A DNA stretch of 64,000 nt, from NCBI RefSeq assembly GCF_003858655.1, contig NZ_RQXV01000014.1:1-64000 (forward strand). Reading direction: 5' to 3'. The translations under genes were made by a program, and so were the position numbers. Below are positions 9,366-20,409 of the stretch, one piece after another. A model generated the notes under the pieces. That model was given only the letters and a program-made list of their open reading frames with translations, searched no databases and was not told where the DNA came from. This stretch comes from Amphritea balenae. Lineage in GTDB: Bacteria; Pseudomonadota; Gammaproteobacteria; Pseudomonadales; Balneatricaceae. Numbering within the stretch: the first letter of the stretch is position 1; each line of letters begins with the position of its first letter.

Positions 9366-11489
9366 ATGAACATTAAAAACCTTCCCTGTGCGATAGCACT
9401 GAGTACCGCATTAACTCTCGGAGCCGTGGTACCAGAAGCCAGCGCTGCCGGTCTGATGTCACCGGTTAATTCAGGCTTTCCGGAACTTAGCATTAAAGAA
9501 CATCATGTTCAGGTAACAATGGAAGACAGCTATGCCGTTACCAGTGTTGAGCAAATTTTCCATAACCCAGCGAACCAGTCACTTGACGCAATCTACAGCT
9601 TCCCCGTGCCTGAGCATGCCGCTGTAGGTGAATTTACCTATTGGATTGATGGCAAACCTGTCACCGGAGAGGTAGTGAAAAAACAACAGGCCCGGGAGAT
9701 ATATGAACAGGAAAAGCAAGCGGGTCATGAAACTGCGCTGGTTGAAAAAGACAGCTACAAAACCTTTGATATCAACGTAGCATCTGTTCAGCCCAACAGT
9801 GATGTACGGGTAAAACTGGTCTATATACAGCCAACCCATATCGATTCTGGCATCGGTCGATACCTCTATCCTTTAGAGGATGGCGGTGTAGATGAACATA
9901 AGAATGCATTCTGGAACCGTAACGAAGTAGTAGACGAGAAGTTTAGCTTTAATATGACGGTCCGATCAGGCTACCCGATAGATTCTGTTCGCTTACCAAA
10001 ACATACTCAGGCAACCATTAAACAGCTTGATTCACATAACTGGCAGATCAGTATGTCTAATAATTCAACATCTGCTGTTTCAGGTATTGCTGAAGACTCC
10101 GCAGAGCAACAACAGCTATCAGATCAGCAACAGTCCGCCAGCGTCCAGAACAATACTGTCGGCTTACCCGCGGCTAACCTCGATGAAGATATCTTAGTTT
10201 ACTGGCGCCATAGTCAGAATCTACCAGGCAGCTTAGATCTGGTCAGCTATAAAGAAAGTAACGATAAAACCGGCACCTTTATGATGACCCTGACGCCTGG
10301 AGATGATTTAGGCGAAACTAAGGGGGGGCGAGACTGGGTATTCGTACTGGATGTATCAGGCTCAATGAAAGGTAAATACAGCACTCTGGTTGAAGGCGTA
10401 CGTCAGGGGCTTAACAAGCTTCAACCACAAGATCGTTTTAAGATAGTACTGTTCAACAGCAGAACCACGGACTTTACTCAGGGATTTATAAGTGCCACAC
10501 CGGAACAGATCACACCGCTTCTTCAGCAATTAGAACAGTATCAACCAGGCAGCGGCACAGACCTCTACTCTGGTATTGCCCGTGGACTTAAAGGTCTAGA
10601 TGCTGATCGCAGTACTGCCATGATACTGGTTACCGACGGCGTTGCTAATGTTGGTGTTACTGAGAAGAAACGCTTTCTTAAGTTGATGGACAAAGCAGAT
10701 ATAAGGCTATTTACCTTTGTCATGGGCAACAGTGCTAACCGCCCACTACTCGATGGTATGGCTAACATCTCGAACGGCTTTGCGATCAGTGTTTCAAATG
10801 CTGACGATATCGTGGGTCAATTGATGCTGGCAACCAGCAAAATGACTCATCAGGCACTGCGGGATATTAAACTGGAATTCGATGGCAGTCGTATTACAGA
10901 TCTCACACCAGAGCAGATCAACTCAGTGTACCGTGGCGAACAACTCACTGTATTAGGTCATTATCGTAAGCCGGGGCCTGTCAAAGTGACCCTCAGTGCG
11001 ATGGCCGGCGATCAACCCCGCCGCTACAGTACAGAGATAATACTACCAAAACAAAACCTGCTTCACCCTGAACTGGAACGCTTATGGGCTTACGCCAGTA
11101 TCGAAAATCTGCAGGCAACAATGGATTACCTGGGTGAAGATGCTGATACCAAACAGGCTATAACCGATCTGGCATTGCAATATGATCTGGTCACAGACTA
11201 TACATCGATGCTGGTCGTTAGAGATGAAACCTTTACAAAACTGGGTATCAACAGGGACAACCAGCAACGCACTGATAAAGAACGAAAAGCCCGTATAGAG
11301 CGAGCCCAGCAACCTGTTATAGCTAAAAGCACTGATAACCAGCAACCTATGTTCAACCCATCTAAAAACAGAGCATCTTTAGGTACTGGTTCAGGCGGCT
11401 CAGGCGCTATCGGTCACTGGGTATTACTGCTGATCGGCATCATGTTACTGATCCAGTTCAGTAATAACCGCAACCGTAATAAACACTGA
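9366..11489 (+). CDS. VIT and VWA domain surface protein with GlyGly-CTERM-like sorting tail
   Basis: About 707 residues: a signal peptide (ending near ASA-AGL), a VIT domain (about 30-160; SVEQIFHNPA, YSFPVPEHAAVGEF), then a VWA domain with the MIDAS motif DVSGSM. This is the layout of the proteobacterial sortase-target family related to inter-alpha-trypsin inhibitor heavy chains. The C-terminus is Gly/Ser-rich (TGSGGSGAIGHW), then one hydrophobic helix and a basic end (NNRNRNKH), matching the GlyGly-CTERM signal cut by rhombosortases. I chose ATG 9366 because AGAGG lies just upstream and the signal peptide begins there. The next gene, 7 bp on, is a rhombosortase. It probably binds metal-dependent ligands or matrix at the cell surface. 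Confidence 0.9.
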   Translation: MNIKNLPCAIALSTALTLGAVVPEASAAGLMSPVNSGFPELSIKEHHVQVTMEDSYAVTSVEQIFHNPANQSLDAIYSFPVPEHAAVGEFTYWIDGKPVTGEVVKKQQAREIYEQEKQAGHETALVEKDSYKTFDINVASVQPNSDVRVKLVYIQPTHIDSGIGRYLYPLEDGGVDEHKNAFWNRNEVVDEKFSFNMTVRSGYPIDSVRLPKHTQATIKQLDSHNWQISMSNNSTSAVSGIAEDSAEQQQLSDQQQSASVQNNTVGLPAANLDEDILVYWRHSQNLPGSLDLVSYKESNDKTGTFMMTLTPGDDLGETKGGRDWVFVLDVSGSMKGKYSTLVEGVRQGLNKLQPQDRFKIVLFNSRTTDFTQGFISATPEQITPLLQQLEQYQPGSGTDLYSGIARGLKGLDADRSTAMILVTDGVANVGVTEKKRFLKLMDKADIRLFTFVMGNSANRPLLDGMANISNGFAISVSNADDIVGQLMLATSKMTHQALRDIKLEFDGSRITDLTPEQINSVYRGEQLTVLGHYRKPGPVKVTLSAMAGDQPRRYSTEIILPKQNLLHPELERLWAYASIENLQATMDYLGEDADTKQAITDLALQYDLVTDYTSMLVVRDETFTKLGINRDNQQRTDKERKARIERAQQPVIAKSTDNQQPMFNPSKNRASLGTGSGGSGAIGHWVLLLIGIMLLIQFSNNRNRNKH

Positions 11490-11496
11490 GACCGGT

Positions 11497-12159
11497 ATGT
11501 TTAAATCTCTATACAATCATTTACGACAACTCCCCGTCTCTGCGACGGGGAGCAACACAACTTCCGTACCTGTTTGTACCTTATTAATGATCATGATCAG
11601 CACCCTCCTGAGTCAATCTCCAGAGCTGTTTCAGCTAAGCTACTTTGACCGGGAGCTGATTTCAGAGGGCCAGTTCTGGCGACTTGTAAGCGGACATTTT
11701 AGCCATACATCGCTAAGTCACCTGGGTTGGGATCTGCTGGCTTTTAGTCTTGCTGCAGGCTATCTGGAGCGCCACTCACGCAAGCTACTTTTCATATCTT
11801 TGGCAGCAGCTATTGTGACCGTCGACGCTCTTCTATTGTCAGACTGGGCCATGATTACCCGTTATGCTGGCTTATCGGGAATTCTATTCTCTCCCCTGAT
11901 ATTCAGCCTGGTAATCTTTGCACTAAAGCAACCCTCAGCCACCGGCTGGCTGCCTTTGGCTATCTGTCTGATAAAACTTATCTGGGAGCAGTTTAGTCAG
12001 GTAACACTGTTTAGTCAGAGTCCCTGGCCCGCTTATCCCGCTGCTCATCTGGCAGGAACTGTAGGCGCATTAGTCTGTCTGGCTATACTGATAAGCTTCC
12101 CCAGACTTTTGTCAGGTGGCAAATTTACAAAGCAAATAGTAACGATAGATAAATCTTAG
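11497..12159 (+). CDS. rrtA: Rhombosortase (rhomboid-family GlyGly-CTERM serine protease)
   Basis: 220 residues with about six membrane helices. Rhomboid features: GHFSHTSLSHLGWDLLAF in the second helix, the catalytic serine in RYAGLSGILFS (GLSG) and the paired histidine in AYPAAHLAGTVGAL. The short length and the His-containing GHFSH motif are those of rhombosortase rather than GlpG. It starts 7 bp after the VIT/VWA gene, which has a matching tail, so this is a dedicated or at least cotranscribed processing protease. The symbol is given by family resemblance. Confidence 0.85.
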   Translation: MFKSLYNHLRQLPVSATGSNTTSVPVCTLLMIMISTLLSQSPELFQLSYFDRELISEGQFWRLVSGHFSHTSLSHLGWDLLAFSLAAGYLERHSRKLLFISLAAAIVTVDALLLSDWAMITRYAGLSGILFSPLIFSLVIFALKQPSATGWLPLAICLIKLIWEQFSQVTLFSQSPWPAYPAAHLAGTVGALVCLAILISFPRLLSGGKFTKQIVTIDKS

Positions 12160-12257
12160 ACACTAAGGCAAACCTATTTAATAACAATAACTTAAATCAA
12201 GCTATTCAAGTAAAAAATTAACTATAGGCTATATAAAATCTAATAAGGCGCTAAAGC

Positions 12258-12947
12258 TTAAAACAGTACAATTTCGTCAGTTGAAAGAGTGCGATACTCA
12301 CCGGGCTCTAAGTCGGGATCTAGTTGTATAGCACCAATGGATTCCCGGTGTAGTGCCGTAACTTCGTTATCAAAGTAACCAAACATCCGCTTTACCTGAT
12401 GATAGCGCCCCTCATGAAGGGTTAAGCGACACTGGTAATCACTTATCAGTTCCAGTTCAGCGGGACGGGTAGTGATATCTTCATACTTAAAATAGATTCC
12501 CCTGTGAAACACCTCTGCCACCTCAGATGAAATCTTGTCTTTGGTGGTCACCAGGTAGACCTTAGCCGTTTCTGTTTCAGGTTGGGTGACTCGGCGAGAC
12601 CAGAGCCCATCATTGGTCAGAAGCATCAAACCGGTCGTTTTAAGGTCTAATCGGCCGGCATAATGCACGCCAGCCCTGAGGTGCTCTGGTAACAGATCGA
12701 TAACCGTTTGGTGTTCAGGGTGCTCTGTCGCACTGACAATACCAGCAGGCTTATTAAGCATCAGATAAACGGCATTTGTGTCCTGTAATAGTTGCTCTTG
12801 TAGCTCTATACGAACAAAGCTGTCAACCCTGACCTCAGCATCACGAACTACCTTACCGGCAACCCTGACCTGCCCCTGAGCCAGCAACAACCGAACCTGT
12901 TGTCGGCTGTAAGCTGTATTAATCTGAACAAACCGATCAAGCCGCAC
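12258..12947 (-). CDS. rsuA: 16S rRNA pseudouridine synthase RsuA family
   Basis: 229 residues: an N-terminal S4 RNA-binding domain (LDRFVQINTAYSRQQVRLLLAQG) and the RsuA/RluB/E/F catalytic domain with the motif AGRLDLKTTGLMLLTNDG, whose aspartate is catalytic, and HEGRYHQVKRMF near the C-terminus. RsuA modifies U516 of 16S rRNA; related RluE/RluF act on 23S rRNA, so the exact site is inferred. The start is GTG at 12947. Confidence 0.85.
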   Translation of the reverse strand: MRLDRFVQINTAYSRQQVRLLLAQGQVRVAGKVVRDAEVRVDSFVRIELQEQLLQDTNAVYLMLNKPAGIVSATEHPEHQTVIDLLPEHLRAGVHYAGRLDLKTTGLMLLTNDGLWSRRVTQPETETAKVYLVTTKDKISSEVAEVFHRGIYFKYEDITTRPAELELISDYQCRLTLHEGRYHQVKRMFGYFDNEVTALHRESIGAIQLDPDLEPGEYRTLSTDEIVLF

Positions 12948-13015
12948 GCTGTTTACTCACAACTGCACGGCCTGACCGGATTTTAGAAGCGATAGTATAG
13001 ATAACGGTATAAATA

Positions 13016-15397
13016 TTACTCACTAACCGGCTCATCTTCACCATTAGCAAGGAAGAACCAGGTATCAAGTACAGAGTCAGGATTAAGAGAAACTGAGCTG
13101 ATCCCCTGCTCCATAAGCCATTTAGCCAGATCAGGATGATCTGAAGGCCCCTGGCCACAGATACCAATATATTTACCCTGTTTACGACAAGCTTCTATCG
13201 CCATTGCCAGCAGCTTACGTACCGCTTCGTTGCGCTCATCAAAGAGATGCGCAATGACACCGGAATCCCGGTCCAGACCAAGTGTCAGCTGGGTCAGGTC
13301 ATTAGAGCCAATAGAGAAACCATCAAAATACTCGAGGAACTGATCAGCTAACAGTGCGTTTGATGGGATCTCACACATCATTATCACTTTCAAACCGTTC
13401 TCACCCCTGCGAAGACCGTTCTCAGCCAGCAGATCTACCACCTGCTTTGCCTCGCCTACGGTGCGCACAAACGGGATCATCACTTCTACGTTAGTCAGTT
13501 TCATCTCATCCCGGACATATTTCAGTGCCCGACATTCAAGCTCGAAACACTCACGGAATGACTCTGCAATATAGCGACTAGCACCACGGAAACCCAGCAT
13601 TGGATTCTCTTCACTGGCCTCAAACGCTTCACCGCCGATCAGATGTCCATACTCATTAGATTTAAAGTCAGACATCCGCACTATCACTTTCTTTGGATAG
13701 AACGCAGCCGCCAGTGTTGATATGCCTTCCACCAGCTTTGCGATGTAAAACTCAATAGGATTCTCGTAGCCGGAGATGCGCCGTTCGATAACCCGTTGCA
13801 GGCCTTCCTCTTGCTGATCAAAGTGAATCAACGCCTTCGGATGAATACCGATCATGCGGTTAATAATGAACTCAAGCCGGGCCAGTCCAACCCCGGCATT
13901 CGGTAAAGCCTGAAAATCAAATGCACGATCCGGATTACCGACATTCATCATAATATCAAATGGCAACGGCGGCATAGATTCGACTTTGTTGGTTTGGTGC
14001 TCAAAGTCCAGACGGCCCTCATAGGCACGCCCTGTATCGCCTTCAGCACAGGAGACCGTAACCTCCTGACCAGCGTCCAGCCTTTCAGTAGCATCGCCAC
14101 ATCCAACAATGGCCGGAATACCTAACTCCCGGGCAATGATGGCAGCATGGCAGGTACGTCCACCGCGGTTAGTAATGATTGCTGAAGAGCGCTTCATAAC
14201 CGGCTCCCAGTCAGGGTCGGTCATATCCGTTACCAACACATCACCGGGCTGAACCTTATCCATATCATTGATACTTTCAACAATACGTACCGGCCCACTG
14301 CCGATACGGTGGCCAATTGAACGTCCTTCCACCAGCACTTTACCGGTCTCTTTTAACAGATAACGTTCAATAACAGCATTGTTAGCACGACTTTTAACTG
14401 TTTCAGGACGGGCCTGAACAATATAAAGCTCACCATCATCGCCATCTTTCGCCCATTCAATATCCATTGGCCGGCCGTAGTGTTTTTCGATAGTCATCGC
14501 GATACGGGCCAGGCTCTGCACATCCTCATCATTAATGGAGAACTTGCTGCGCTCTGCAACAGGAACCTTGACGGTTTCAACGGCTGCAGCGGTTGTACCT
14601 TGAGCGCCATATACCATCTTGATCGCTTTAGTACCCATATTCCGACGCAGAATTGCCGGAGCTCCCTGACGCAAAGTAGGCTTATAAACGTAAAATTCGT
14701 CGGGATTTACAGCGCCTTGAACAACGGTTTCACCTAGCCCGTAGGCTGAAGTTATAAAGACTACATGCTGAAAACCAGATTCAGTATCAAGGGTAAACAT
14801 AACACCACTGGCGCCGGTTTCACTGCGCACCATTCGCTGTATACCCGCAGATAACGCGACCTCGTGATGCTCAAAACCATGATGAACCCGATAGGAGATA
14901 GCACGATTATTGTAGAGCGAAGCAAACACTTCATGAATCGCGATTTTAATATTATCTAACCCGCGGATATTCAGGAAGGTTTCCTGTTGACCCGCAAAGG
15001 ATGCATCCGGCAGGTCTTCAGCGGTGGCAGATGAACGAATGGCGACAGCCATGTCAGCATGACCGTCCATATCCTGATAAGCCTGATCAATAGCCTGATT
15101 TAACGACTCAGGAAACGGTGTTTCAAGGATCCACTGACGAATTCTGGCGCCTGTATCTGCCAGGGCGTTTACATCATCAGAATCAAGACTTGCCAGCGCT
15201 TCATTGATGCGTTGATCCAGCTGATTATGACCAAGAAAATCACGAAATGCAGTTGCAGTTGTAGCAAAGCCACCAGGAACCCTTACCCCGGCCCCAGACA
15301 ACTCAGTTATCATCTCTCCAAGTGAGGCGTTCTTCCCCCCCACCTGCTCAATATCATCCATACCAACCTGATCAAGACGAACGATATATTCCGGCAA
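13016..15397 (-). CDS. ppsA: Phosphoenolpyruvate synthase
   Basis: 793 residues, the normal length. It converts pyruvate + ATP to PEP + AMP + phosphate for gluconeogenesis. Order: ATP-binding domain ([11 protein letters not shown] near 20; [20 protein letters not shown]), the swivelling phosphohistidine domain ([21 protein letters not shown]) and the C-terminal PEP-binding barrel with GSNDLTQL. The start is TTG at 15397 with AGGAG 9 nt upstream. It is divergent from ppsR, its phosphorylation/dephosphorylation regulator, the usual arrangement. Confidence 0.97.
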   Translation of the reverse strand: MPEYIVRLDQVGMDDIEQVGGKNASLGEMITELSGAGVRVPGGFATTATAFRDFLGHNQLDQRINEALASLDSDDVNALADTGARIRQWILETPFPESLNQAIDQAYQDMDGHADMAVAIRSSATAEDLPDASFAGQQETFLNIRGLDNIKIAIHEVFASLYNNRAISYRVHHGFEHHEVALSAGIQRMVRSETGASGVMFTLDTESGFQHVVFITSAYGLGETVVQGAVNPDEFYVYKPTLRQGAPAILRRNMGTKAIKMVYGAQGTTAAAVETVKVPVAERSKFSINDEDVQSLARIAMTIEKHYGRPMDIEWAKDGDDGELYIVQARPETVKSRANNAVIERYLLKETGKVLVEGRSIGHRIGSGPVRIVESINDMDKVQPGDVLVTDMTDPDWEPVMKRSSAIITNRGGRTCHAAIIARELGIPAIVGCGDATERLDAGQEVTVSCAEGDTGRAYEGRLDFEHQTNKVESMPPLPFDIMMNVGNPDRAFDFQALPNAGVGLARLEFIINRMIGIHPKALIHFDQQEEGLQRVIERRISGYENPIEFYIAKLVEGISTLAAAFYPKKVIVRMSDFKSNEYGHLIGGEAFEASEENPMLGFRGASRYIAESFRECFELECRALKYVRDEMKLTNVEVMIPFVRTVGEAKQVVDLLAENGLRRGENGLKVIMMCEIPSNALLADQFLEYFDGFSIGSNDLTQLTLGLDRDSGVIAHLFDERNEAVRKLLAMAIEACRKQGKYIGICGQGPSDHPDLAKWLMEQGISSVSLNPDSVLDTWFFLANGEDEPVSE

Positions 15398-15586
15398 AGC
15401 TCTGCACTCCTGTCTTTTTTATATATCTGGGAATAATACTGTAAACCGATATTAAATTCTGCGCTCTGAAACAGTTTGTTGATCAATATCCGGTTTTCTA
15501 GCCCTAACCGCTATACAGCACCCAGCGTTAACCTGATAATAATCAATATTGAATACAGTTTAATGACGTCAGGAACAGATAACATC

Positions 15587-16408
15587 ATGAAACGTACAGC
15601 TTTTTTCATATCTGATGGTACAGGTATCACCGCAGAGGCATTAGGTAATAGCCTGTTAGCCCAGTTCGGTTCAATACGCTTTGAAAAAGTAACACTGCCC
15701 TATATTGATAACATTGAAAAAGCGGTTGAAGTAGTCGACAAAATTAACCTCATTGCAGAACAGGACGGACAGCGCCCTATTCTCTTTGATACGGTTGTCG
15801 ATGAAGCGATACGAGAAGTTATCTCAACCTGCGTTGCCTACAAAATTGATGTATTTTCCGCCTTTTTAAAGCCGTTAGAACTAGAGCTTGGCAGCCACTC
15901 TTCATATAGCGTCGGTAAATCCCATGCTATCAACGAAGTAAACCGCTATATGGATCGTATTGAGTCGGTAAATTTTGCTATCGATAATGATGATGGCGCC
16001 CGTACAGTGCAATATGACCGGGCAGATATTATCCTCACCGGTGTTTCACGCTGTGGTAAAACCCCCTCCTGTCTCTACATGGCACTCCAGTTTGGGGTAC
16101 GAGCTGCAAACTACCCCCTTACCGACTGTGACCTGAACAGTGCTGAGCTGCCGGAAACCTTACGGCCATATAAAGACAAACTATATGGATTGACGATTGA
16201 TCCCTTCCAGTTAGCTTCAATTCGTCATGAACGACGGGCAAATAGTCGCTATGCTTCGCTAGATCAGTGCGAGGATGAAGTACGTATTGTTGAGCGTATG
16301 TACCGTCAGGAACAGCTACCCTGCATCAACACCACACATTTCTCAATTGAGGAGATCGCGACCCGCATCATGGCCGAAATGGGGCTTGAACGTAGGCTTA
16401 ACCTATAA
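15587..16408 (+). CDS. ppsR: PEP synthase regulatory protein (bifunctional kinase/pyrophosphorylase)
   Basis: 273 residues, DUF299 family. It inactivates PEP synthase by ADP-dependent phosphorylation of a threonine and reverses this by phosphate-dependent dephosphorylation. Visible are the start [15 protein letters not shown] and the P-loop [15 protein letters not shown] (about 148-162). I chose ATG 15587 because the family begins MKRTAFF; longer in-frame starts exist upstream (15563, 15476) but would overrun the ppsA promoter region. Divergent from ppsA. Confidence 0.94.
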   Translation: MKRTAFFISDGTGITAEALGNSLLAQFGSIRFEKVTLPYIDNIEKAVEVVDKINLIAEQDGQRPILFDTVVDEAIREVISTCVAYKIDVFSAFLKPLELELGSHSSYSVGKSHAINEVNRYMDRIESVNFAIDNDDGARTVQYDRADIILTGVSRCGKTPSCLYMALQFGVRAANYPLTDCDLNSAELPETLRPYKDKLYGLTIDPFQLASIRHERRANSRYASLDQCEDEVRIVERMYRQEQLPCINTTHFSIEEIATRIMAEMGLERRLNL

Positions 16409-16425
16409 CCCTAATATTAATGAGT

Positions 16426-17841
16426 TCAACGCTCTACATTACCCCGGCTATATGAAAACCATGCAGCTAATAATGTATAACCAAAGGCGATAACAAAGCC
16501 GGTCTGAACCAGCCTCATTAACTGAGGATACTGATCCGGTTGTATCTGTTCACTGCCCAGAAACAGATTAACCAACAGCATAATAATCGCCATACTGAAC
16601 ATATTACCGCTGGTACGCGACAGGTTGAGTAACGCTGATGCAATACTCAACCTGTCCTGAGGCACTGAACCTAAGGCGGCATTATTATTCGGTGAAGAGA
16701 AACAACCAAAGCCTATACCCAGTAATACCATAGCAACCACCAGGTAAGTATAACTGGTTGCTTCCGACAGGAAGACCAACAAACCAAAGCCGCTACTGAA
16801 TAATAAACACCCAGCCGTGGCGATCAGTCGCGGTTGAAAGCGATCCGATAAACGGCCTGCAACAGGCGCCAATATCGCCATCATTAGCGCCTGAATCAAT
16901 ACTAACTGGCCCGATTCGCTAGGCGACATGCCCTGCAGGTACTGCAAATAGAGACTCAGGAGAAAAAGCACAGGATAATTACCGGAATACATCAGGAAAC
17001 TGGCAATCAAAGAACGATTCATCACCCGGTTTTCAGCCAATACTTTAAACCGAATCAGCGGTTTTTCACTCCTATTTTGCTGATAGATAAACAACAATAA
17101 CAGTGCAACCCCGGCAATAAGCATCGCCAGATTTACCAAGGCAGGCAGTCCCGCCAGGCCAAACAGTAACAAGCTGACACAGACCATAAACAACAATGAG
17201 CCCAACCAGTCTAGCGACTGTGGTTTCTGAACAGAGTCACGGTTTGAGATGCGATCGTTTTTGACAAAGATCATAACCAGGCTCAAAGAAACTAACGCCA
17301 GCGGTACCGGCACCCAGAAAACACTCTGCCAACTTATATGCTCTGTAAGCCAGCCTCCGACTAACGGACCACAAGTTAAACCCAGATAGACCGAGGTGGC
17401 CGTAAGGCCTAATGCAGTGCCCCGATTATTATTACTGAATACTGCAGCAACAATTGCCATCGCCGTGGCAAACACCAAGCCACTGAACAGCCCCTGTAAT
17501 ACCCTTACCCCTATCAGCATTTCAACCGTATCAACCAGCAACACTAACAGCGACGCCAGGGCAAAGCCCAGTACTCCAATCAGGTAAATTAATTTACGTC
17601 CGACAATGTCTGCAATTCGTCCTGCAGGAAGCATTAACACAATACTGCCCCACAAGTTAGCCGCAGGAATCCAGCTGACTAACACCGCATCGGCCTGCAA
17701 TGCTTCGGCGATAGCAGGAAGCGCTATATTGACTGAAGACATCGACTGCGGAATCAGGAAAACTGCGATACAGATACTGGCCAGTGCCAGCCAGCGGGCA
17801 GACGGGTTTTCGCTATAAAATGTTGATAGGTCAGATGACAC
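16426..17841 (-). CDS. MFS drug/metabolite exporter, DHA2 (EmrB/QacA) type
   Basis: 471 residues with about 14 hydrophobic helices. Motifs of the DHA2 group: NIALPAIAEALQADAVLVSWIPAANL at helix 1-2 and GRIADIVGRK, the loop 2-3 signature, near residue 80. It is a proton-driven inner-membrane exporter; the substrate is not predictable. The start is GTG at 17841 with GAGGT upstream. It is convergent with ppsR, 17 bp apart. Confidence 0.9.
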   Translation of the reverse strand: MSSDLSTFYSENPSARWLALASICIAVFLIPQSMSSVNIALPAIAEALQADAVLVSWIPAANLWGSIVLMLPAGRIADIVGRKLIYLIGVLGFALASLLVLLVDTVEMLIGVRVLQGLFSGLVFATAMAIVAAVFSNNNRGTALGLTATSVYLGLTCGPLVGGWLTEHISWQSVFWVPVPLALVSLSLVMIFVKNDRISNRDSVQKPQSLDWLGSLLFMVCVSLLLFGLAGLPALVNLAMLIAGVALLLLFIYQQNRSEKPLIRFKVLAENRVMNRSLIASFLMYSGNYPVLFLLSLYLQYLQGMSPSESGQLVLIQALMMAILAPVAGRLSDRFQPRLIATAGCLLFSSGFGLLVFLSEATSYTYLVVAMVLLGIGFGCFSSPNNNAALGSVPQDRLSIASALLNLSRTSGNMFSMAIIMLLVNLFLGSEQIQPDQYPQLMRLVQTGFVIAFGYTLLAAWFSYSRGNVER

Positions 17842-17996
17842 GGCGATACCTCAGAAGGAAGGCATCCAGTATAGCGATAGCCGTCTGTTAAATTTAATTA
17901 CTATTTATTATTAGCTGATTAGTAAGATTCTATAACCGACGAACAGGCTTATTGTTATATTTAAATACAAAGAGTTAGAACATCAATTAAATGTAT

Positions 17997-18749
17997 TTAC
18001 TTACCACCGGCAAGATCAATAAAACTACCGGTAGTGTAAGATGCCGCATCGGAAAGCAGCCACACAATCGCCTCAGCAATCTCTTCAACACGACCACCAC
18101 GCTGCATTGGAATTGCCTTCCTCAATCGCTCAATCCGATTCGGCTCACCGCCATCCGCATGCATCTGAGTATCGATAAAGCCAGGTCGTACAGCATTAAC
18201 GCGAACCCCTTCGTTAGCAACTTCGACAGATAACCCCCGGGTAAGTGAGTCAATCGCGCCCTTAGTCGCTGCATAGTCAATGTACTCTCCGGGGGAACCG
18301 GTGCGCGATGCAACCGAAGATACATTAACAATGGCGCCACCAGCACCACCATACAGGGAAGACATCCGCTTAACAGCTTCACGACAACAGAGAAAATAAC
18401 CGGTTACATTACTCGAAAACAGGTGGTTAATACGTACCGCATCCATCTGATCAAGCCGCATTTGTGGTAATAAAATACCCGCATTGTTGACCAGGGCTGA
18501 GACCCTGCCAAGGTCATGATCAACTCGGTTAAACAGCTCAACAACCTGATTTTCATAAGACACATCGGCCTCAACAGCGATAACTCTGCCCCCCCTTTGC
18601 TCCAGTTCATCCCTAAGGGATTCAGCCGCTTTGCGGTTACTGCGGTAGTTAATGCAAACAGCATAGCCCTGCCCGACTAATAAGCGAGCAGTTGCAGCCC
18701 CAATACCCCGACCTGACCCTGTCACTATGGCGACTTTCTCCTGCAGCAC
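17997..18749 (-). CDS. Short-chain dehydrogenase/reductase
   Basis: 250 residues, classical SDR. The NAD(P)-binding motif TGSGRGIG lies near residues 10-17, NNAG near 88-91, a catalytic serine in VNVSSVAS and the YxxxK pair in DYAATKGA. An arginine after the second strand (NYRSNR) hints at NADP preference. The C-terminus (YTTGSFIDLAGGK) is typical of the glucose-1-dehydrogenase/YgfF-like group; the substrate is unknown. The start is GTG at 18749 with GAGGAG upstream. Confidence 0.9.
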   Translation of the reverse strand: MLQEKVAIVTGSGRGIGAATARLLVGQGYAVCINYRSNRKAAESLRDELEQRGGRVIAVEADVSYENQVVELFNRVDHDLGRVSALVNNAGILLPQMRLDQMDAVRINHLFSSNVTGYFLCCREAVKRMSSLYGGAGGAIVNVSSVASRTGSPGEYIDYAATKGAIDSLTRGLSVEVANEGVRVNAVRPGFIDTQMHADGGEPNRIERLRKAIPMQRGGRVEEIAEAIVWLLSDAASYTTGSFIDLAGGK

Positions 18750-19036
18750 TGCTTCACTCCTCTATCTTTTATAAAATAACCAAGCCCTGATCCAACAGTA
18801 TAAAAGGTTAATTCAGATATCAGCTTAGCAGTTTTGACACCACGATCTGTTTATCTGTGCGCTCAATACTGATGCAAAACCGCTAAAAGCTGGCAGGAAA
18901 ATACAAATCTGTGTAATATCCCGTTTCCAGAAACCCGCATAAAAAAGGCTTTTTCATCCCTGTCGTGTTCCGACAAGCATTGAAAGTTCTGGTGTATTAA
19001 TCTCCTTCTTTTCACGAATTACAGGACAGTTTGCAA

Positions 19037-20140
19037 ATGAGTCTTGCAGATAAGGTTTTGGCAGTAAATAACGATCTTCCGATCCGTACCGACCTGCCGG
19101 TACACAGTGGCAAAGTACGTTCAGTCTATTGGCTGACCCAGTCGGATAGTCGCCGTCTGATCAAAGAGAAAGGCTACAATGTCCATGAAGATGCTGAACT
19201 TGCAGTTATGGTCATTAGCGATCGCATCTCTGCGTTCGAGTGCATCTGGACCGGTGAAGGCGGAATGCAGGGAGTGCCAGGCAAAGGCGCTGCACTGAAC
19301 GCTATCTCTAACCACTGGTTCAAACTGTTCCGTGAAAATGGCCTGGCTGACAGCCATATTCTGGATATCCCGCACCCGCTGGTATGGGTTGTTCAGAAAG
19401 CTAAACCGGTTATGATCGAAGCGATCTGCCGTCAGTACATTACCGGATCTATGTGGCGTTCATACGCTAAGGGCGAACGTGAATTTTGCGGTATTGAAAT
19501 TGCGGACGGTCTCCAAAAAGACCAGAAATTACCAGAGTTGCTGATCACTCCTTCAACCAAAGGTATTCTGACCGGTATTCCTGGCGTACCAGAAGTGGAT
19601 GACGTAAACATCACCCGTGATGATATCGTTAATAACCACGAAGCGTTCCAGTTCCGTTCTAAGTCAGATATCGACCTGTACGAAAAGCTGCTTAAAGAAG
19701 GCTTCGACGTAATTAGCGACGAACTGGAAAAGATTGATCAGGTATTTGTCGATACTAAGTTTGAATTCGGCTACGTAACCGACGCTGAAGGTGCAGAGAA
19801 ACTCATCTATATGGATGAAGTAGGCACACCTGATTCATCACGTATCTGGGATGGCGCTTCATACCGTGAAGGCAAAGTTATCGAAAACTCTAAAGAAGTA
19901 TTCCGCCAGGAACTACTGAGTCACTTCCCTGATTCTGACATTCTGGTAAACAAAGACCGTATGGAAGAACGCTACGGTCTGGCCCGTGATAACGAGCTGC
20001 CAGCATCACTGATCCAGAAAGTTTCCGATACCTATGTAGGAATTGCAGAAAAGATTATCGGCGAAAAGCTGGTACTGTCTGAAAATCCTAAAGCAGAGAT
20101 CGTCGATATTCTGCGTAACGATTACGGCCTGATCGACTAA
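19037..20140 (+). CDS. purC: Phosphoribosylaminoimidazole-succinocarboxamide synthase (SAICAR synthetase)
   Basis: 367 residues, the longer gammaproteobacterial PurC. It joins CAIR and aspartate with ATP in purine synthesis. Visible: [10 protein letters not shown] at the ATP site (about 26-35), [12 protein letters not shown] and, in the C-terminal half, KFEFGYV. ATG 19037 is preferred over the in-frame TTG at 19031, with AGGA 10 nt upstream. An intrinsic terminator follows directly. The 287-bp gap upstream holds no gene. Confidence 0.96.
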   Translation: MSLADKVLAVNNDLPIRTDLPVHSGKVRSVYWLTQSDSRRLIKEKGYNVHEDAELAVMVISDRISAFECIWTGEGGMQGVPGKGAALNAISNHWFKLFRENGLADSHILDIPHPLVWVVQKAKPVMIEAICRQYITGSMWRSYAKGEREFCGIEIADGLQKDQKLPELLITPSTKGILTGIPGVPEVDDVNITRDDIVNNHEAFQFRSKSDIDLYEKLLKEGFDVISDELEKIDQVFVDTKFEFGYVTDAEGAEKLIYMDEVGTPDSSRIWDGASYREGKVIENSKEVFRQELLSHFPDSDILVNKDRMEERYGLARDNELPASLIQKVSDTYVGIAEKIIGEKLVLSENPKAEIVDILRNDYGLID

Positions 20141-20163
20141 GTAAGTTTGACCAAGCCCATACA

Positions 20164-20193
20164 AAAACGCTGTTAAATAAGCAGCGTTTTTTT
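20164..20193 (+). terminator. Intrinsic terminator of purC
   Basis: Stem AAAACGCTG (20164-20172) and CAGCGTTTT (20182-20190) around a 9-nt loop, followed by a T run. It abuts the 3' end of the convergent CPXCG gene and overlaps its stop region. Confidence 0.9.
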
Positions 20194-20383
20194 ATGCCTC
20201 ATTTTCGTGGTTTAAAGTGACTTGTACGCCTGATTCATCAATAGTCAGCGCAACACTGACGGGCCTGCAGCAGACCTGACAATCCTCGATATACTCTTGT
20301 TCACCCACACTCAGATCTAGCACCAACTCAATCATCTCGCCACAATAAGGGCAAGCAGCTGACTTTTGTTCAATAGGCTGCAT
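20192..20383 (-). CDS. CPXCG motif-containing cysteine-rich protein
   Basis: 63 residues with CPYCGE near the N-terminus and CQVCCRPV about 25 residues later, giving two CxxC knuckles for one zinc ion. This matches the small CPXCG family of gammaproteobacteria; function unknown. ATG 20383 is preferred because AGAGG precedes it; an in-frame start at 20410 would overlap the upstream gene's stop. It is cotranscribed with the SRPBCC gene. Confidence 0.85.
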   Translation of the reverse strand: MQPIEQKSAACPYCGEMIELVLDLSVGEQEYIEDCQVCCRPVSVALTIDESGVQVTLNHENEA

Positions 20384-20409
20384 AGAATAAACCTCTGAAA
20401 GGTACTGCA

